NCBI RefSeq assembly: GCF_003148495.1
Contig: NZ_QGGH01000001.1
Coordinates: 437,805-501,804 of the forward strand
From: Mesorhizobium loti
Lineage (GTDB): Bacteria > Pseudomonadota > Alphaproteobacteria > Rhizobiales > Rhizobiaceae
DNA: 64,000 bases
Reading direction: 5' to 3'
Within the stretch, counting starts at the first letter, position 1. Each line of letters opens with the position of its first letter. Of the stretch, positions 9,173 to 18,600 are shown piece by piece. Both the position numbers and the translations under genes were made by a program. Under the pieces are notes generated by a model. It had not been told where the DNA came from and searched no databases. It worked only from the letters and a program-made list of their open reading frames with translations.

Positions 9173-10930
9173 ATGAGAGCGAGATTTGCATTTGTGGCAC
9201 TTGGGATCGTCTCGTTGGCCATTACCGGCACTGCCAGTGATCTAAAGGCCTCACCAATTTCGGTTCAAGACGTAAAATCCAGCGCAACGCTGCAGCTACG
9301 CTCCAACGACGACTTTGTTTCCTCAAAGGATGCTTCGCACGCCACCAAGCCGTTCAGCGGACATCTGGCTTTTGCCGGGGCAAGTATGGTGAGCACCGAC
9401 AAGCTTGCGCCGGTAAATGGCAAGGACCTGCATGCATTTCCTGCTTTCGAAATCAGCTTCACGACGGTCGGAAGCACCCTCGTCCCCTCTTCACAAGAAA
9501 TCCTGGGTGACTTCAAACCCACGGGAGCTGGGACCTACTGGCAGATATTGGTACAGCCCGGAAAAGTTTGGTCGGAACCGCATGATCCGCCGGGCTGGAC
9601 GCGCGCGTCGTTCCCATTTGCACTTATGAATCCCGTGGAAGGCGGCGAGAGCCATAACGGCGTCGCTCTGTTTATGTACAAAGATGCGGATATCACGCCC
9701 TTGCATATTCAAATAACCACCGGAACCACGCCCTTCCAGGCTGGCGCGGTTTTCAAGGCAACCGCAACGTCCGTTTCGACGATGAAACCGATTTCGACAG
9801 AGGACGTCCATGCCATTGAAAAGGCGTTTAGTGTGCGAGAGGCCAGCCGCCTGCCGGTAACATCGTGGGACAACCTGCCGGTCGGCCTGACCACGGCTCA
9901 AAGCACTGAGTTCGGCGGCCGTATGCGTGAGGACTGGAAAGTCGTGACCGCGGTCTTTGCTGACGGCACCATTTATATGAAGAGTTGCCAAACGTCGGAC
10001 GGTCCGCTGCCTTACTGCGACCGACAGCGCTTCGGCGTATGGTCTGCGACAAAATCCGCCGTCGCGCGCATGGCCATGCTTGAGATGGCAGCCAAATACG
10101 GGGATCAAATCTTCACGATGAAGATTGACGATCTGATACCGGAAGCGAAACACTTTCCGGCTTGGAAGGACGTGACGCTAGGCAGCGCCCTCAACATGGC
10201 GACCGGTGTCGGAAACGGGGCAGGGAAGCCTGAAGTGAACATCGGTGACGAGCCGTATGATGATTCCTACATGGCATTTTACAACGACGGCGATTTCGCT
10301 TCGAAACTGGACAAGGCGCTCGCACGCCCCAGGTCCTATGGCTGGGGTGTCGACAGGTTTGTTCGCTATCGAGACGAGGATTACTTCGTGCTTGTCGCGG
10401 CCTTGGACAGCCTGCTTAAACAGAAGGAAGGCGCCGACAAAGACATCGTATCGATGCTACGACGGGAGGTGTACGAAAAAATCGGGATCTACGACCTGCC
10501 TGTGGCAACCACGTTTGGTGTAAAAAGGCAGCCTCTTGCGTTCGAGGGGCTGTATGCGACCGTTGATGATCTCGTCAAGATCGCCGAGCTCTTTCAAAAC
10601 AATGGCGCAGTTTCAGGGGACCAAGTTCTTAGCCAACAGAAAACCCAAGAGGGTTTGACGAACCATCACAAGTGGGGCCTGGACACAGGCCGACCAACCG
10701 GTCTGGGCCAGAGATACTTTAGTTCTTTCTGGATCGATGACTTCTCCTTTGATGGGTGCAGCGGAAATTTCGCACGGTTCATGGGTTACGGCGGACAGGT
10801 GGTTGCAATGCTGCCAAATAAGCTGCTCGCCGTGCGACTTTCATCGGCGCCGACGGACGACGAGAGCGTGAGTGATTTTTCCGGCCTGGTTCAGGCCTCC
10901 AATGCAATCAAAAAAGTCTGCAGCAACTGA
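9173..10930 (+). CDS. Exported serine hydrolase, beta-lactamase (class C/PBP-like) family
   Basis: 585 residues. Residues 1-26 form a Sec signal peptide (MRARFAFVALGIVSLAITG, cleavage near ASDLKA). The second half is a serine beta-lactamase-like domain whose SxxK motif is in VWSATKSAVARMAMLEMA; VRYRDEDYFVLVAALDSLL and YGWGVDRF are compatible with the family. The first 230 residues have no motif I recognise and may be a separate beta-rich domain. It is probably periplasmic. Its role next to catabolic genes is unknown: peptidase, esterase or amidase are all possible. It starts 46 bp after BKACE, preceded by a GGGAGA-like ribosome-binding site, so it may be co-transcribed. Confidence 0.75.
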   Translation: MRARFAFVALGIVSLAITGTASDLKASPISVQDVKSSATLQLRSNDDFVSSKDASHATKPFSGHLAFAGASMVSTDKLAPVNGKDLHAFPAFEISFTTVGSTLVPSSQEILGDFKPTGAGTYWQILVQPGKVWSEPHDPPGWTRASFPFALMNPVEGGESHNGVALFMYKDADITPLHIQITTGTTPFQAGAVFKATATSVSTMKPISTEDVHAIEKAFSVREASRLPVTSWDNLPVGLTTAQSTEFGGRMREDWKVVTAVFADGTIYMKSCQTSDGPLPYCDRQRFGVWSATKSAVARMAMLEMAAKYGDQIFTMKIDDLIPEAKHFPAWKDVTLGSALNMATGVGNGAGKPEVNIGDEPYDDSYMAFYNDGDFASKLDKALARPRSYGWGVDRFVRYRDEDYFVLVAALDSLLKQKEGADKDIVSMLRREVYEKIGIYDLPVATTFGVKRQPLAFEGLYATVDDLVKIAELFQNNGAVSGDQVLSQQKTQEGLTNHHKWGLDTGRPTGLGQRYFSSFWIDDFSFDGCSGNFARFMGYGGQVVAMLPNKLLAVRLSSAPTDDESVSDFSGLVQASNAIKKVCSN

Positions 10931-11466
10931 CAGAGTGCGAGGTGAGATTGCCCGTTGCCTGATCGTCGATGCGCTCCTCTATATCCGGCTATCGGTCAGG
11001 GTCAGTGCCGAACCGGCTCCTGCCGGTCTCGACAGGATGCTATGGCCGGGCGGGATCCCTGTTCCGGATGCGATCGGACGCATCAAGTGACGATGGTAGA
11101 TTTCAGTTGGCCGGCTTTAAATCACCAGCAGCAACCGCGATCATCCAGTGGGATCGAAACGATCCATGATGGGTCAAGTGACAGGCGAGGTTCGCCTTTA
11201 ATCCGTGTCTACTCTTGGCCGCGCAGTTCGAAAATTCTCGCTCCGTGATCGACCCGGGCCTCTGTGCTTCGATTTTAGCCTTTGCAGCAGGTCGGGCCCA
11301 ATCTCCGCTTGACAATGAGAACGTACTTTGAGATTCTCGAAAATAGAGATTATGTATCAATAATCGGAACTTTGGAAAAGGTCGCAAATTGAGCGACGCC
11401 TCTCGGCAGCCTCAGACCCCGGGGATCTCGGCCGATGCTCGGACACCCTTGCTTCTGAGAACGAGG
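10931..11466. other. Gene-free decayed interval
   Basis: I see no intact gene between the serine hydrolase and the oxidoreductase relic. The stretch holds part of a dispersed degenerate element (near 11110-11260) and AT-richer sequence near 11310-11370. Short open frames on both strands lack family motifs and good ribosome-binding sites. Confidence 0.5.
11110..11260. repeat. Degenerate dispersed element, copy 1
   Basis: About 130 bases here align by eye with 24520-24655. Shared blocks include GACAGGCGAGGT followed by CGCCTT and AAT, preceded in both by ATCGAAA and CATGATG at matching spacing. Both copies are decayed and non-coding now. They probably come from one mobile element, but I cannot assign a family. 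Confidence 0.5.
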
Positions 11467-11605
11467 ATGAGCCCCTTCATGGTTGACATCAAACAGATGA
11501 CAATGAAGTCCGTCGTTGGCGTGAGACGTTTCAGTTCATCTGGCACTGTGGCCCGCCCTTGTCCGGCGCGGCGTCTACAAGATCATGGTGTACGCGAACA
11601 AAACA
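11467..11605 (+). pseudogene. Relic of the FMN oxidoreductase (internal fragment)
   Basis: The translation PFMVDIKQMTMKSVVGVRRF, continuing SSSGTVAR and, after a one-base shift, LVRRGVYKIM, matches the intact enzyme at 5260-5375 (PFMTGIKGVTTKPVVGVGRF, then TSPDTMASLIRRGVLDMI). The nucleotide alignment is nearly gap-free across about 120 bases. Only this barrel segment survives. It shows that a second copy of the catabolic cluster once stood here. Confidence 0.8.
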
Positions 11606-11608
11606 AGT

Positions 11609-11800
11609 TGCTGCAGGACGCGATCCGCACAGGCCCGCGCATCGGGCGAGCGGCTCTTTCGATGTCAACGCAGACGTATCCGCTCGGTGGGCATGTCCGC
11701 GTTGGTAAGGAGGGCGCCATTCGCGCTGCGCTAGGTTTGTCGGTCGATTGCGATGCCTCACTAAGAAAACAGGCTCGTCGCCTGCCAGCTACTGTGCAGA
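11609..11800 (+). pseudogene. Relic of a BKACE (DUF849) gene, C-terminal fragment
   Basis: Translation IRTGPRIGRAALSMSTQTYP then LGGHVRVGKEGAIRAA matches the C-terminus of the BKACE at 8900-9010 ([20 protein letters not shown] then [16 protein letters not shown]). It follows the oxidoreductase relic directly, so the order of the intact cluster is kept while aminotransferase and Rid sequences are gone. An open frame covers 11389-11838, but it fuses two unrelated families out of register and is unlikely to encode a functional protein. Confidence 0.8.
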
Positions 11801-11915
11801 TTCAAAGCAGCATCGCTTTTCGTACTGAGCGGCCGTAACCGTATCGGTTGTGGCCTGGACGGTGGTCGCGTCCATCGAAAATTGTGGTGGCAACTCGGAG
11901 GCGTGAGCAATTCCG

Positions 11916-12833
11916 ATGAACATTACTATTCGCCAGATCTCGTATTTTGTCGCGACGGCTGAGGAGGGGAGCATATCCGCGGCGGCAGCGGCAGTTGGTA
12001 TCTCACAGTCGGCCATCACCGAGAGCGTGCGAATGCTTGAACTGCAGACTGGGGCCACCCTGTTCGACCGCCACTCCAAGGGTGTTGTGTTGACCTATCA
12101 GGGGCACCAGTTCCTGCGGCATTCGCGGCTGATCCTGGCGGCAGTGGCGGACGCTGGGAGGGCGGTCAGTATCACCAAGCCTCAATCGATCTCGGGCACG
12201 CTAACGCTCGGAGTTACGAGCCTTGTTGCTGGTTATTTCCTGGCGGATGTCCTGGCCCGACTGCGTCGGGTGTTCCCGAAGCTAGTGGTCAAAGTCACCG
12301 AGGAGGACCGGTCCTACATCGAACATCTGGTCGTCAACGGCGAGCTGCAGGTTGCCTTGATGCTGATCTCCAATTTGGCCAATCAAGATGCACTAGAGTC
12401 GGAAGTTCTGGTTCGTTCAAGCAATCGAGTTTGGCTATCGGCGGGTCATCCACTGGTAGCGTGCAAGCAGATCGCCTTGGCAGATATCGCGCGAGAGCCT
12501 GTAATCGGGCTGACGATTGATGAGATGGGACAAAACAGTGAGGGGATTTGGCGTCCGACCGGCCTCCATCCGAATATCGTTTTGCATACCTCGTCAGTCG
12601 AGGCGGTGCGCAGCCTGGTGGCGACCGGAGCAGGGATCGCGGTGTTGCCTGACATCGCCTTCCGCCAATGGTCTCTGGAAGGAGACCGCCTCGAAGTGCG
12701 AGCACTGGAGGACCCGATCCCGACTGTCGACGTCGGTGTCGTTTGGCGGCGGGGATCGATGCTGGCGGAGCCGGCCTCCGTGTTCCTTGCGTTGGCGCGA
12801 GGCTATCGAATGGTGCGCCACTTCACCGCCTAG
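11916..12833 (+). CDS. LysR-family transcriptional regulator
   Basis: 305 residues. The N-terminal winged HTH (about 1-65) reads MNITIRQISYFVATAEEGSI and AAAAVGISQSAITESVRMLE, with LFDRHSKGVVLTYQG ending the wing. A periplasmic-binding-protein-like effector domain follows (GTLTLGVTSLVAGYFLADVL; ATGAGIAVLPDIAFR). It precedes the aldehyde dehydrogenase and ABC importer on the same strand, with 112 bp between. LysR genes are more often divergent from their targets, so it may act on the downstream genes through that gap or on itself. Ligand unknown. Confidence 0.9.
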   Translation: MNITIRQISYFVATAEEGSISAAAAAVGISQSAITESVRMLELQTGATLFDRHSKGVVLTYQGHQFLRHSRLILAAVADAGRAVSITKPQSISGTLTLGVTSLVAGYFLADVLARLRRVFPKLVVKVTEEDRSYIEHLVVNGELQVALMLISNLANQDALESEVLVRSSNRVWLSAGHPLVACKQIALADIAREPVIGLTIDEMGQNSEGIWRPTGLHPNIVLHTSSVEAVRSLVATGAGIAVLPDIAFRQWSLEGDRLEVRALEDPIPTVDVGVVWRRGSMLAEPASVFLALARGYRMVRHFTA

Positions 12834-12945
12834 TGGCCATCGATTTTTCCGATAGCTGCCGGCTTGTATTTTGAATTTTACGCAGCAGGCCCGGTTTCTA
12901 TAGTCAAGTCGAAAGGGACTAGCACACGTTGCCAGAGGAAGCGTT

Positions 12946-14418
12946 ATGGACCTGCCATCTTCACAGATCGAAACGCGGCTTTTCATCGACGGACAGCTTG
13001 TTGCTGGCCAGGGAGAGGTCGAGGCCATCGTTGATCCGGCTTCTGGCAGCGTCATCGCACAGGTCGCTGAAGCGTCGTTGGATCAACTTAATGCGGCGGT
13101 CGCCGCGGCCACGAAAGCCTTCGCGACGTGGTCAATCACGACACCCGCCTACCGTGCGGGATTGCTCTTCCGTATAGCTGACTTGATCGACAGGGACGCC
13201 GAAGCGTTCGCGGCCCTTGAGTCGCTCAACACCGGAAAACCCTATATCCGTATGTTGAAGGACGAGATGCCGGCCGTGGCCGAGCTCTTCCGTTTCATGG
13301 GGGGGGCGTCGCGTTGCATGGGGGGCAGCGCCGCCGGCGAGTATCTTCCCAATCATACCAGCATGACCCGACGCGATCCCGTGGGCGTTGTCGGTTTGAT
13401 CGCTCCTTGGAACTACCCTTTGACGACCGCAGCCATGAAGCTCGCAGCGGCGCTGGCAGCGGGTAACACGGTGCTTCTGAAGCCCTCGGAGCAGACGCCG
13501 CTTTCGTCGTTGAAGCTTGCCGAGCTGTTGGCCGGGGTTCTTCCGCCAGGTGTGGTAAACATCCTGCCCGGTCGCGGCGAGACCATAGGTTCCGCGCTCG
13601 TAGCCCATCCAGACATCCGGCTTGTGTCACTCACAGGTGACACCGTGACGGGCCAAAAGGTACTGCAAACCGCGGCAAAGACGCTGAAGCGCACCCATCT
13701 GGAACTCGGCGGCAAGGCGCCCGTCATCGTCATGAACGACGCCGACCTCGAAGAGGTCGTGCGTTGCATCCGCTTTGCTGGTTTCTACAATGCAGGCCAG
13801 GATTGTACGGCCGCGTGTCGTATCTATGCGGCTCCAAAAATCCACGACAAGCTGGTCGCTGAGCTCGACGGCGCCCTCAAGTCGTTGTGTATTGGTTCGC
13901 CCGGCGAAGGGACGACCGAGTTGGGTCCTTTGATCAGCCAGCGTCAGCGCGAGCGGGTCGCCAGTTTCGTGGAGCGCGCGGCGCAGCAGAAGCACATCGA
14001 GGTCGTGACGGGGGGCCGTCCGTCAGATCGCGCCGGCTTTTTCTATGAGCCGACGCTGATTGTTGGAGCCCTGCAGTCGGACGAGATCGTCCGGCGCGAG
14101 GTGTTCGGACCGGTCGTTTCCGTCACGCGCGTCGAGGATGCTGACCAGGCCATCGCTTGGGCAAATGACAACGACTACGGGCTTGCCTCGTCGGTGTGGA
14201 CCCGCGACGTCAAGACCGCGCTAAAGATCAGCGCGCGCTTACAATATGGCGTCGTATGGGTGAACCAACATCTGACTTTCGTGCATGAGATGCCTCATGG
14301 TGGCATGAAGATGTCAGGCTTCGGCAAGGAAATGTCGATGTATGGTCTCGAAGAATATACCATCGTCAGGCATGTCATGATGAACTTTGGTAGTGGCTCG
14401 ACCGGCTTTAGTGGATGA
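12946..14418 (+). CDS. NAD-dependent aldehyde dehydrogenase (gamma-aminobutyraldehyde / betaine aldehyde type)
   Basis: 490 residues. Motifs: [32 protein letters not shown], catalytic Glu in [14 protein letters not shown], catalytic Cys in [25 protein letters not shown], and the C-terminal [16 protein letters not shown]. The last motif and length resemble PatD-type gamma-aminobutyraldehyde dehydrogenases. It differs clearly from the ALDH at 2869, so it is not a recent duplicate. With the polyamine-type importer immediately downstream, a role in oxidising an amine-derived aldehyde is likely. Confidence 0.9.
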   Translation: MDLPSSQIETRLFIDGQLVAGQGEVEAIVDPASGSVIAQVAEASLDQLNAAVAAATKAFATWSITTPAYRAGLLFRIADLIDRDAEAFAALESLNTGKPYIRMLKDEMPAVAELFRFMGGASRCMGGSAAGEYLPNHTSMTRRDPVGVVGLIAPWNYPLTTAAMKLAAALAAGNTVLLKPSEQTPLSSLKLAELLAGVLPPGVVNILPGRGETIGSALVAHPDIRLVSLTGDTVTGQKVLQTAAKTLKRTHLELGGKAPVIVMNDADLEEVVRCIRFAGFYNAGQDCTAACRIYAAPKIHDKLVAELDGALKSLCIGSPGEGTTELGPLISQRQRERVASFVERAAQQKHIEVVTGGRPSDRAGFFYEPTLIVGALQSDEIVRREVFGPVVSVTRVEDADQAIAWANDNDYGLASSVWTRDVKTALKISARLQYGVVWVNQHLTFVHEMPHGGMKMSGFGKEMSMYGLEEYTIVRHVMMNFGSGSTGFSG

Positions 14419-14495
14419 AGTTATTGTTTGCTTTGTGACTACGAGTGGATGATTGAGGGTTGTTACTGAGGGAACTCTAAAAGGGAGGAAGAATA

Positions 14496-15599
14496 ATGTT
14501 GAAACGTGCAATGTCTCGACGCGCCCTGCTCAGGGAGGCAGTTGCAACGGCAGCGCTTGTCGCGGCTCCGACGGCATGGGCTCAGCAGAAGGAAGAACCC
14601 GAAATATTATACGGAACAACTGGCGGGATTGTGGAGGAGGTGCAGCGAAAAACGATCTTCGATCCCTTTACCGCTGCCACGGGCATCAAAGTCGTGTCAG
14701 TTCCATATCCGAAGCTCGCCAAGGTCGAGGCAATGGTCTCAACAGACACTGTTGACCTTGATTTCTGGGAAATTGGTGCCACGGATATCGGCATTTTGGG
14801 CCGGCGAAACCTGCTTGAGCCCATCGACTACTCGGCACTGCGCTCCGGGCTGAAAGACGACCTAATCACCAACGGCGCACTTCAGTACGGTGTAGGCACG
14901 ATCGTCTGGGGCGCGGGCATCGTATACAGCGCCACCGAGTTCAAAGAAGGGTCGCATCCGCGCAGCTGGGCGGATGTCTGGGACGTCAGCAAGTTCCCGG
15001 GTCCCAGGGCGCTGCCCGATCCGAGCTATTATGTAGGACCCATCGAAGCGGCGTTGGTCGCCGACGGCGTGCCGGTCGACAAATTGTACCCGCTGGACGT
15101 TGACCGCGCCTTTGCCTCCCTCGACAAGATCAAGCCGCATGTTGCCAAGTTCTGGTCAACCAGCCCTGAAGGCCTCAATTTGATGACGAGCGGCAATGCG
15201 GTGGTAGGCATGAACACGCTTGGCCGCATCATTGTGATGAAGCAGCAGGGGCAGGATCCGGGGATCAATATCGAATTCAATCAGGCGATGGCCAAGATCT
15301 CCTATTGGGGTATGCCCAAGAAGGCGCCGCACCCGAAGAATTTTCATCGCCTGTTGGATTACTATTTGGAGCCAAAAAATCACGCGGCCTTCCTGAATGC
15401 TTATCCAGCTTATGGCCTCACCGTGAAGTCAGCGCAGCAATACATGGACCCCAAAACGGCGGCCAGCCGGATCAATTCTCCTGAACACCTCGCCAGTCTC
15501 ATAATGATCAATGACGACTGGTGGATGGAACAGGACAGCTCCGGCCGCAGCAATTTTGAAAAGGTCAACGAGCGCTGGGCAAGCTGGGTAAGCCAATAG
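14496..15599 (+). CDS. ABC transporter substrate-binding protein (polyamine/opine type), periplasmic
   Basis: 367 residues. The N-terminus MLKRAMSRRALLREAVATAA continues to AWAQQ; the paired Arg with a hydrophobic run suggests a Tat or Tat-like signal with cleavage after AWA. The mature protein shows the PotD-like start YGTTGGIVEEVQRKTIFDPF and extracellular-solute-binding features (FWSTSPEGLNLMTSGNAVVG). It delivers ligand to the permease encoded 93 bp downstream. An aminated ligand is likely from family and neighbours; its identity is not readable. A GGGAGG-like ribosome-binding site precedes ATG 14496. Confidence 0.88.
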   Translation: MLKRAMSRRALLREAVATAALVAAPTAWAQQKEEPEILYGTTGGIVEEVQRKTIFDPFTAATGIKVVSVPYPKLAKVEAMVSTDTVDLDFWEIGATDIGILGRRNLLEPIDYSALRSGLKDDLITNGALQYGVGTIVWGAGIVYSATEFKEGSHPRSWADVWDVSKFPGPRALPDPSYYVGPIEAALVADGVPVDKLYPLDVDRAFASLDKIKPHVAKFWSTSPEGLNLMTSGNAVVGMNTLGRIIVMKQQGQDPGINIEFNQAMAKISYWGMPKKAPHPKNFHRLLDYYLEPKNHAAFLNAYPAYGLTVKSAQQYMDPKTAASRINSPEHLASLIMINDDWWMEQDSSGRSNFEKVNERWASWVSQ

Positions 15600-15692
15600 C
15601 CGGTCCCGGGTTCAGTGCTAGAGGGATTGTTCGAATAGTGACGTCGCAGCACCCGCGGCTCAGAAAGGTTCTGAGCGCACGATGGAGAAATC

Positions 15693-17453
15693 ATGCCTAA
15701 ACTGCGGGGACCGGACACAGTCAACCGAGCAGCCGTGATGTTGTTGACGGGTCCGCTGTTGTTTCTTCTATGCTTCTTTTATGTGCCGCTCATCCAGACG
15801 CTCTGGATGAGCTTCTGGATAGACGGTGTCTTTACTTTCAGTAACTACGAGCGGGCGCTAAGTTCGGCACTGTACCTGAACGCCTTTGTCTGGACATTCG
15901 AGCTCGCCCTTTTTACCACCATCCTCAGCTTGGTCGTCGGCTATCCGGTCGCGTATGTCATGGCGACCGGCGGGTCGCGACTGCGACTTTTCATTCTGAT
16001 CTGCATCATCATGCCGTTCTGGACGAGTGCGTTGGTGCGCACCTTTGCCTGGGTCGCCATCCTTGGCCGGGAGGGGATCGTCAATTCCAGCCTAATGTAT
16101 CTTTCGATCGTATCCCGCCCGATGTCGTTGGTGTTCAACCGTATCGGGGTCTTCATTGGCACGGTCCACGTCATGCTGCCTTACATGGTATTGTGCCTCT
16201 ACAGCTCCATGCACGGCATCGACCGCTCGCTTGTCCGAGCCGCCGAAACGCTTGGAGCGGGCCGGATGCGTTCGTTCTTTTTGATCTATGTTCCCCAGAC
16301 AGCTCCAGGAATTATCTCGGGTTCGCTTCTGGTGTTCATCGTTTCGCTTGGCTTCTTTGTGACCCCGGCGGTTCTCGGCGGAAATCAAAGCCCCTCGGTT
16401 GTGGTTCTGGTGGAGCGCCATATGGGGGTGATGCTGAATTGGCCCATGGCCGCGACTTTGTCTTCCCTCTTGCTGGCGGCTACACTTTTGCTGTTTGCAG
16501 TGTTCAATCGCTACGTCCGTGCTGGACATGCGGCACCGGAAGGTCAAGGCGGCGAAGCGATCAGGCTCTACACGCTGATCGCGAAGCTGGATCAAGGATG
16601 GCGCCCTGTTCGCGCGCTGTGGAGACGCTTCTCGCCAAATCCACTGCGGCGTAGGCGGCGGTCAGCGAGATCGCAGCCCAGGCTGGCAACTCTGATGGCG
16701 GCGCTGATCGCGACCATAACCGCTTTCCCGATCCTCTTGATCGTTCTTATGGCGTTTTTCCCGTCGCCCTCTAGCGCTATCAGGCTCGGCAATTTCTCAT
16801 TGCGTTGGTTCGCATTGTATTTCACGCGTGATGAGTGGATCAGTTCGACACTCACCAGCTTTCAAGTCGCGCTGGTGACAGCGGCCTTGGCGAGCACAAT
16901 CGCACTTGTGACCGCCCTCGGGCTCCGTCGCTTGCCACCGGCGGTCCGGACGACCTTGGTGTCGATCAACTTGACCCCAATGATAGTGCCGGCGGTCGCA
17001 TATGGTGTGTCGGCATACTTTCTCTTTGCACAAATTGGCCTAATTGGAACAAGGATAAGCCTGGTCTTGGGGCATACAATCCTTGCGATCCCTCCGACGG
17101 TGCTTGTTATGGTGGCGGCGGTCCAATCAATCGACAACCGTCTCGAGGATGCAGCCGCGTCTCTTGGCGCGTCTCCATGGCGTCGGCTTCGTCATATTAT
17201 TCTACCGTTGCTGGCTCCGATGACGGCCGCCAGCGCGCTAATCGCCTTTCTGACATCCTTCGACGATCTCGCGATCGCGTTGTTTCTCACGAGCAGCAAG
17301 GCAAAGACGCTGCCGAAACAACTCTACGACAGCATGCTCAACGATAGTGATCCACGCGTTTTTGCTGCGTCTGCGGTTCTCGTGGGATTAACGATAGCGG
17401 CGCTGGTCATCATGCATCTGCTGCGATCGCGCTCGATGAGTGAGCGCGGATAA
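15693..17453 (+). CDS. ABC transporter permease, fused PotB-PotC-like double permease
   Basis: 586 residues, twice the usual length of one polyamine permease. The first half (to about 280) and second half (from about 325) each contain about six membrane segments and an EAA loop: AAETLGAGRMRSFFLIYVPQ in the first and AAASLGASPWRRLRHIILP in the second. A charged Arg-rich linker (NPLRRRRRSARSQPRL) joins them. The fused chain probably replaces the usual PotB/PotC heterodimer of the inner-membrane importer. Such fusions also occur in ferric-iron (FbpB) transporters, but the binding protein here is PotD-like. Confidence 0.9.
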   Translation: MPKLRGPDTVNRAAVMLLTGPLLFLLCFFYVPLIQTLWMSFWIDGVFTFSNYERALSSALYLNAFVWTFELALFTTILSLVVGYPVAYVMATGGSRLRLFILICIIMPFWTSALVRTFAWVAILGREGIVNSSLMYLSIVSRPMSLVFNRIGVFIGTVHVMLPYMVLCLYSSMHGIDRSLVRAAETLGAGRMRSFFLIYVPQTAPGIISGSLLVFIVSLGFFVTPAVLGGNQSPSVVVLVERHMGVMLNWPMAATLSSLLLAATLLLFAVFNRYVRAGHAAPEGQGGEAIRLYTLIAKLDQGWRPVRALWRRFSPNPLRRRRRSARSQPRLATLMAALIATITAFPILLIVLMAFFPSPSSAIRLGNFSLRWFALYFTRDEWISSTLTSFQVALVTAALASTIALVTALGLRRLPPAVRTTLVSINLTPMIVPAVAYGVSAYFLFAQIGLIGTRISLVLGHTILAIPPTVLVMVAAVQSIDNRLEDAAASLGASPWRRLRHIILPLLAPMTAASALIAFLTSFDDLAIALFLTSSKAKTLPKQLYDSMLNDSDPRVFAASAVLVGLTIAALVIMHLLRSRSMSERG

Positions 17454-17511
17454 ACCTTGTCGCCTTCACGACTTAGGACTGCCCGGCGAAAAAATGTTCA
17501 AGGAGAAAAAA

Positions 17512-18600
17512 ATGGGTCAATTGAAGCTCAAGCATATAGGTTACGCCGATGTCCGCGGCGGTGGCCAGGTCAATGTGCAAGGGAACGTTTGCTTCGTGGG
17601 CCATATCTCGCCCCCCGAAGGAACCACCATTCTAGACATCTCCGATCCGGCAAAACCACGCTTCCTGTCGCATCTCACCATGCCATGGACAGCCCATAGT
17701 CATAAGGTTCGGGTGCATGGAGATCTGATGCTGATCAACAACGAAGCTTACCCTGAATTCAGCATAGCGCCGGAATTCCAGGGCGGCGTTCGTATATTCG
17801 ACATCTCACGACCCGAACAGCCGAAGGAGATCCATTTCCTGCGTACCGGGGGTCGGGGCGTCCATCGCTTCGACTTTGACGGTCGTTACGCCTATCTGTC
17901 GACGGAGATTGAAGGCTATCAAGGCAATATCCTGGTGACCTACGACTTGGCCGATCCCACCCGGCCGAGGGAAGTCTCGCGCTGGTGGCTGCCGGGGCAG
18001 TGGACGGCTGGCGGTGAAACCCCCTCCTGGGAAGGAGGCGTACGCCATCGCGTTCACCACGGCTTGCGGCGGGGCAATTATATCTATGTCTCTCTCGTAC
18101 ACGCTGGCATGGCGATCGTCGACGTGACGGATATTACCAAACCCAAGACTGTTTGCCGCCATCCGCTGCACGGCCTGTTCACACACACGATCGTGCCAAC
18201 ACCCGGCGCGGTGACCAATGGCGACTTTGTGATCTCAGTCGATGAAGGCTGGTGGGATATGGAAGGGTGGGCCACAAGCCTCGATATTGCCGATCGGCAC
18301 GCGCCGAAAATCGTCGACGAGTTCAAGCTGCCGCGCGGGAAAGAGATGGGCATTTGGGCAGCGCATCAGCCGCATGAGGAGATCGTTGACAACTTATTGT
18401 TCCTGGCCTGGTTCTCCCATGGCTTGCGCGTTCTTGATGTCAGCGATCCGAGGAAAATGGTCGAAATCGCCAGCTGGCTACCTCCGATGCGTTCGGAGTT
18501 CGGACCGCTGTCGAACGACGTCTTTGTCGATCGTGCGACGCAACGGATTTATCTGATCGATCGCGTGCGCGGGCTCGAGATCTTGGAATACAGCCTATGA
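17512..18600 (+). CDS. LVIVD-repeat beta-propeller protein
   Basis: About 362 residues built of repeats with the pattern xxLxIxDxxDPxxPxxV: TTILDISDPAKPRFLSHL, VRIFDISRPEQPKEIHFL, AIVDVTDITKPKTV, LRVLDVSDPRKMVEIASW. This is the LVIVD/choice-of-anchor propeller type. No signal peptide is evident. Start ATG 17512 has AAGGAG six bases upstream; upstream in-frame starts overlap the permease. It sits inside an ABC importer operon (permease before it, ATPase after with ATGA overlap), so it is translated with the transporter. The function is unknown; a binding or enzymatic propeller for the imported compound is one idea. Confidence 0.82.
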   Translation: MGQLKLKHIGYADVRGGGQVNVQGNVCFVGHISPPEGTTILDISDPAKPRFLSHLTMPWTAHSHKVRVHGDLMLINNEAYPEFSIAPEFQGGVRIFDISRPEQPKEIHFLRTGGRGVHRFDFDGRYAYLSTEIEGYQGNILVTYDLADPTRPREVSRWWLPGQWTAGGETPSWEGGVRHRVHHGLRRGNYIYVSLVHAGMAIVDVTDITKPKTVCRHPLHGLFTHTIVPTPGAVTNGDFVISVDEGWWDMEGWATSLDIADRHAPKIVDEFKLPRGKEMGIWAAHQPHEEIVDNLLFLAWFSHGLRVLDVSDPRKMVEIASWLPPMRSEFGPLSNDVFVDRATQRIYLIDRVRGLEILEYSL

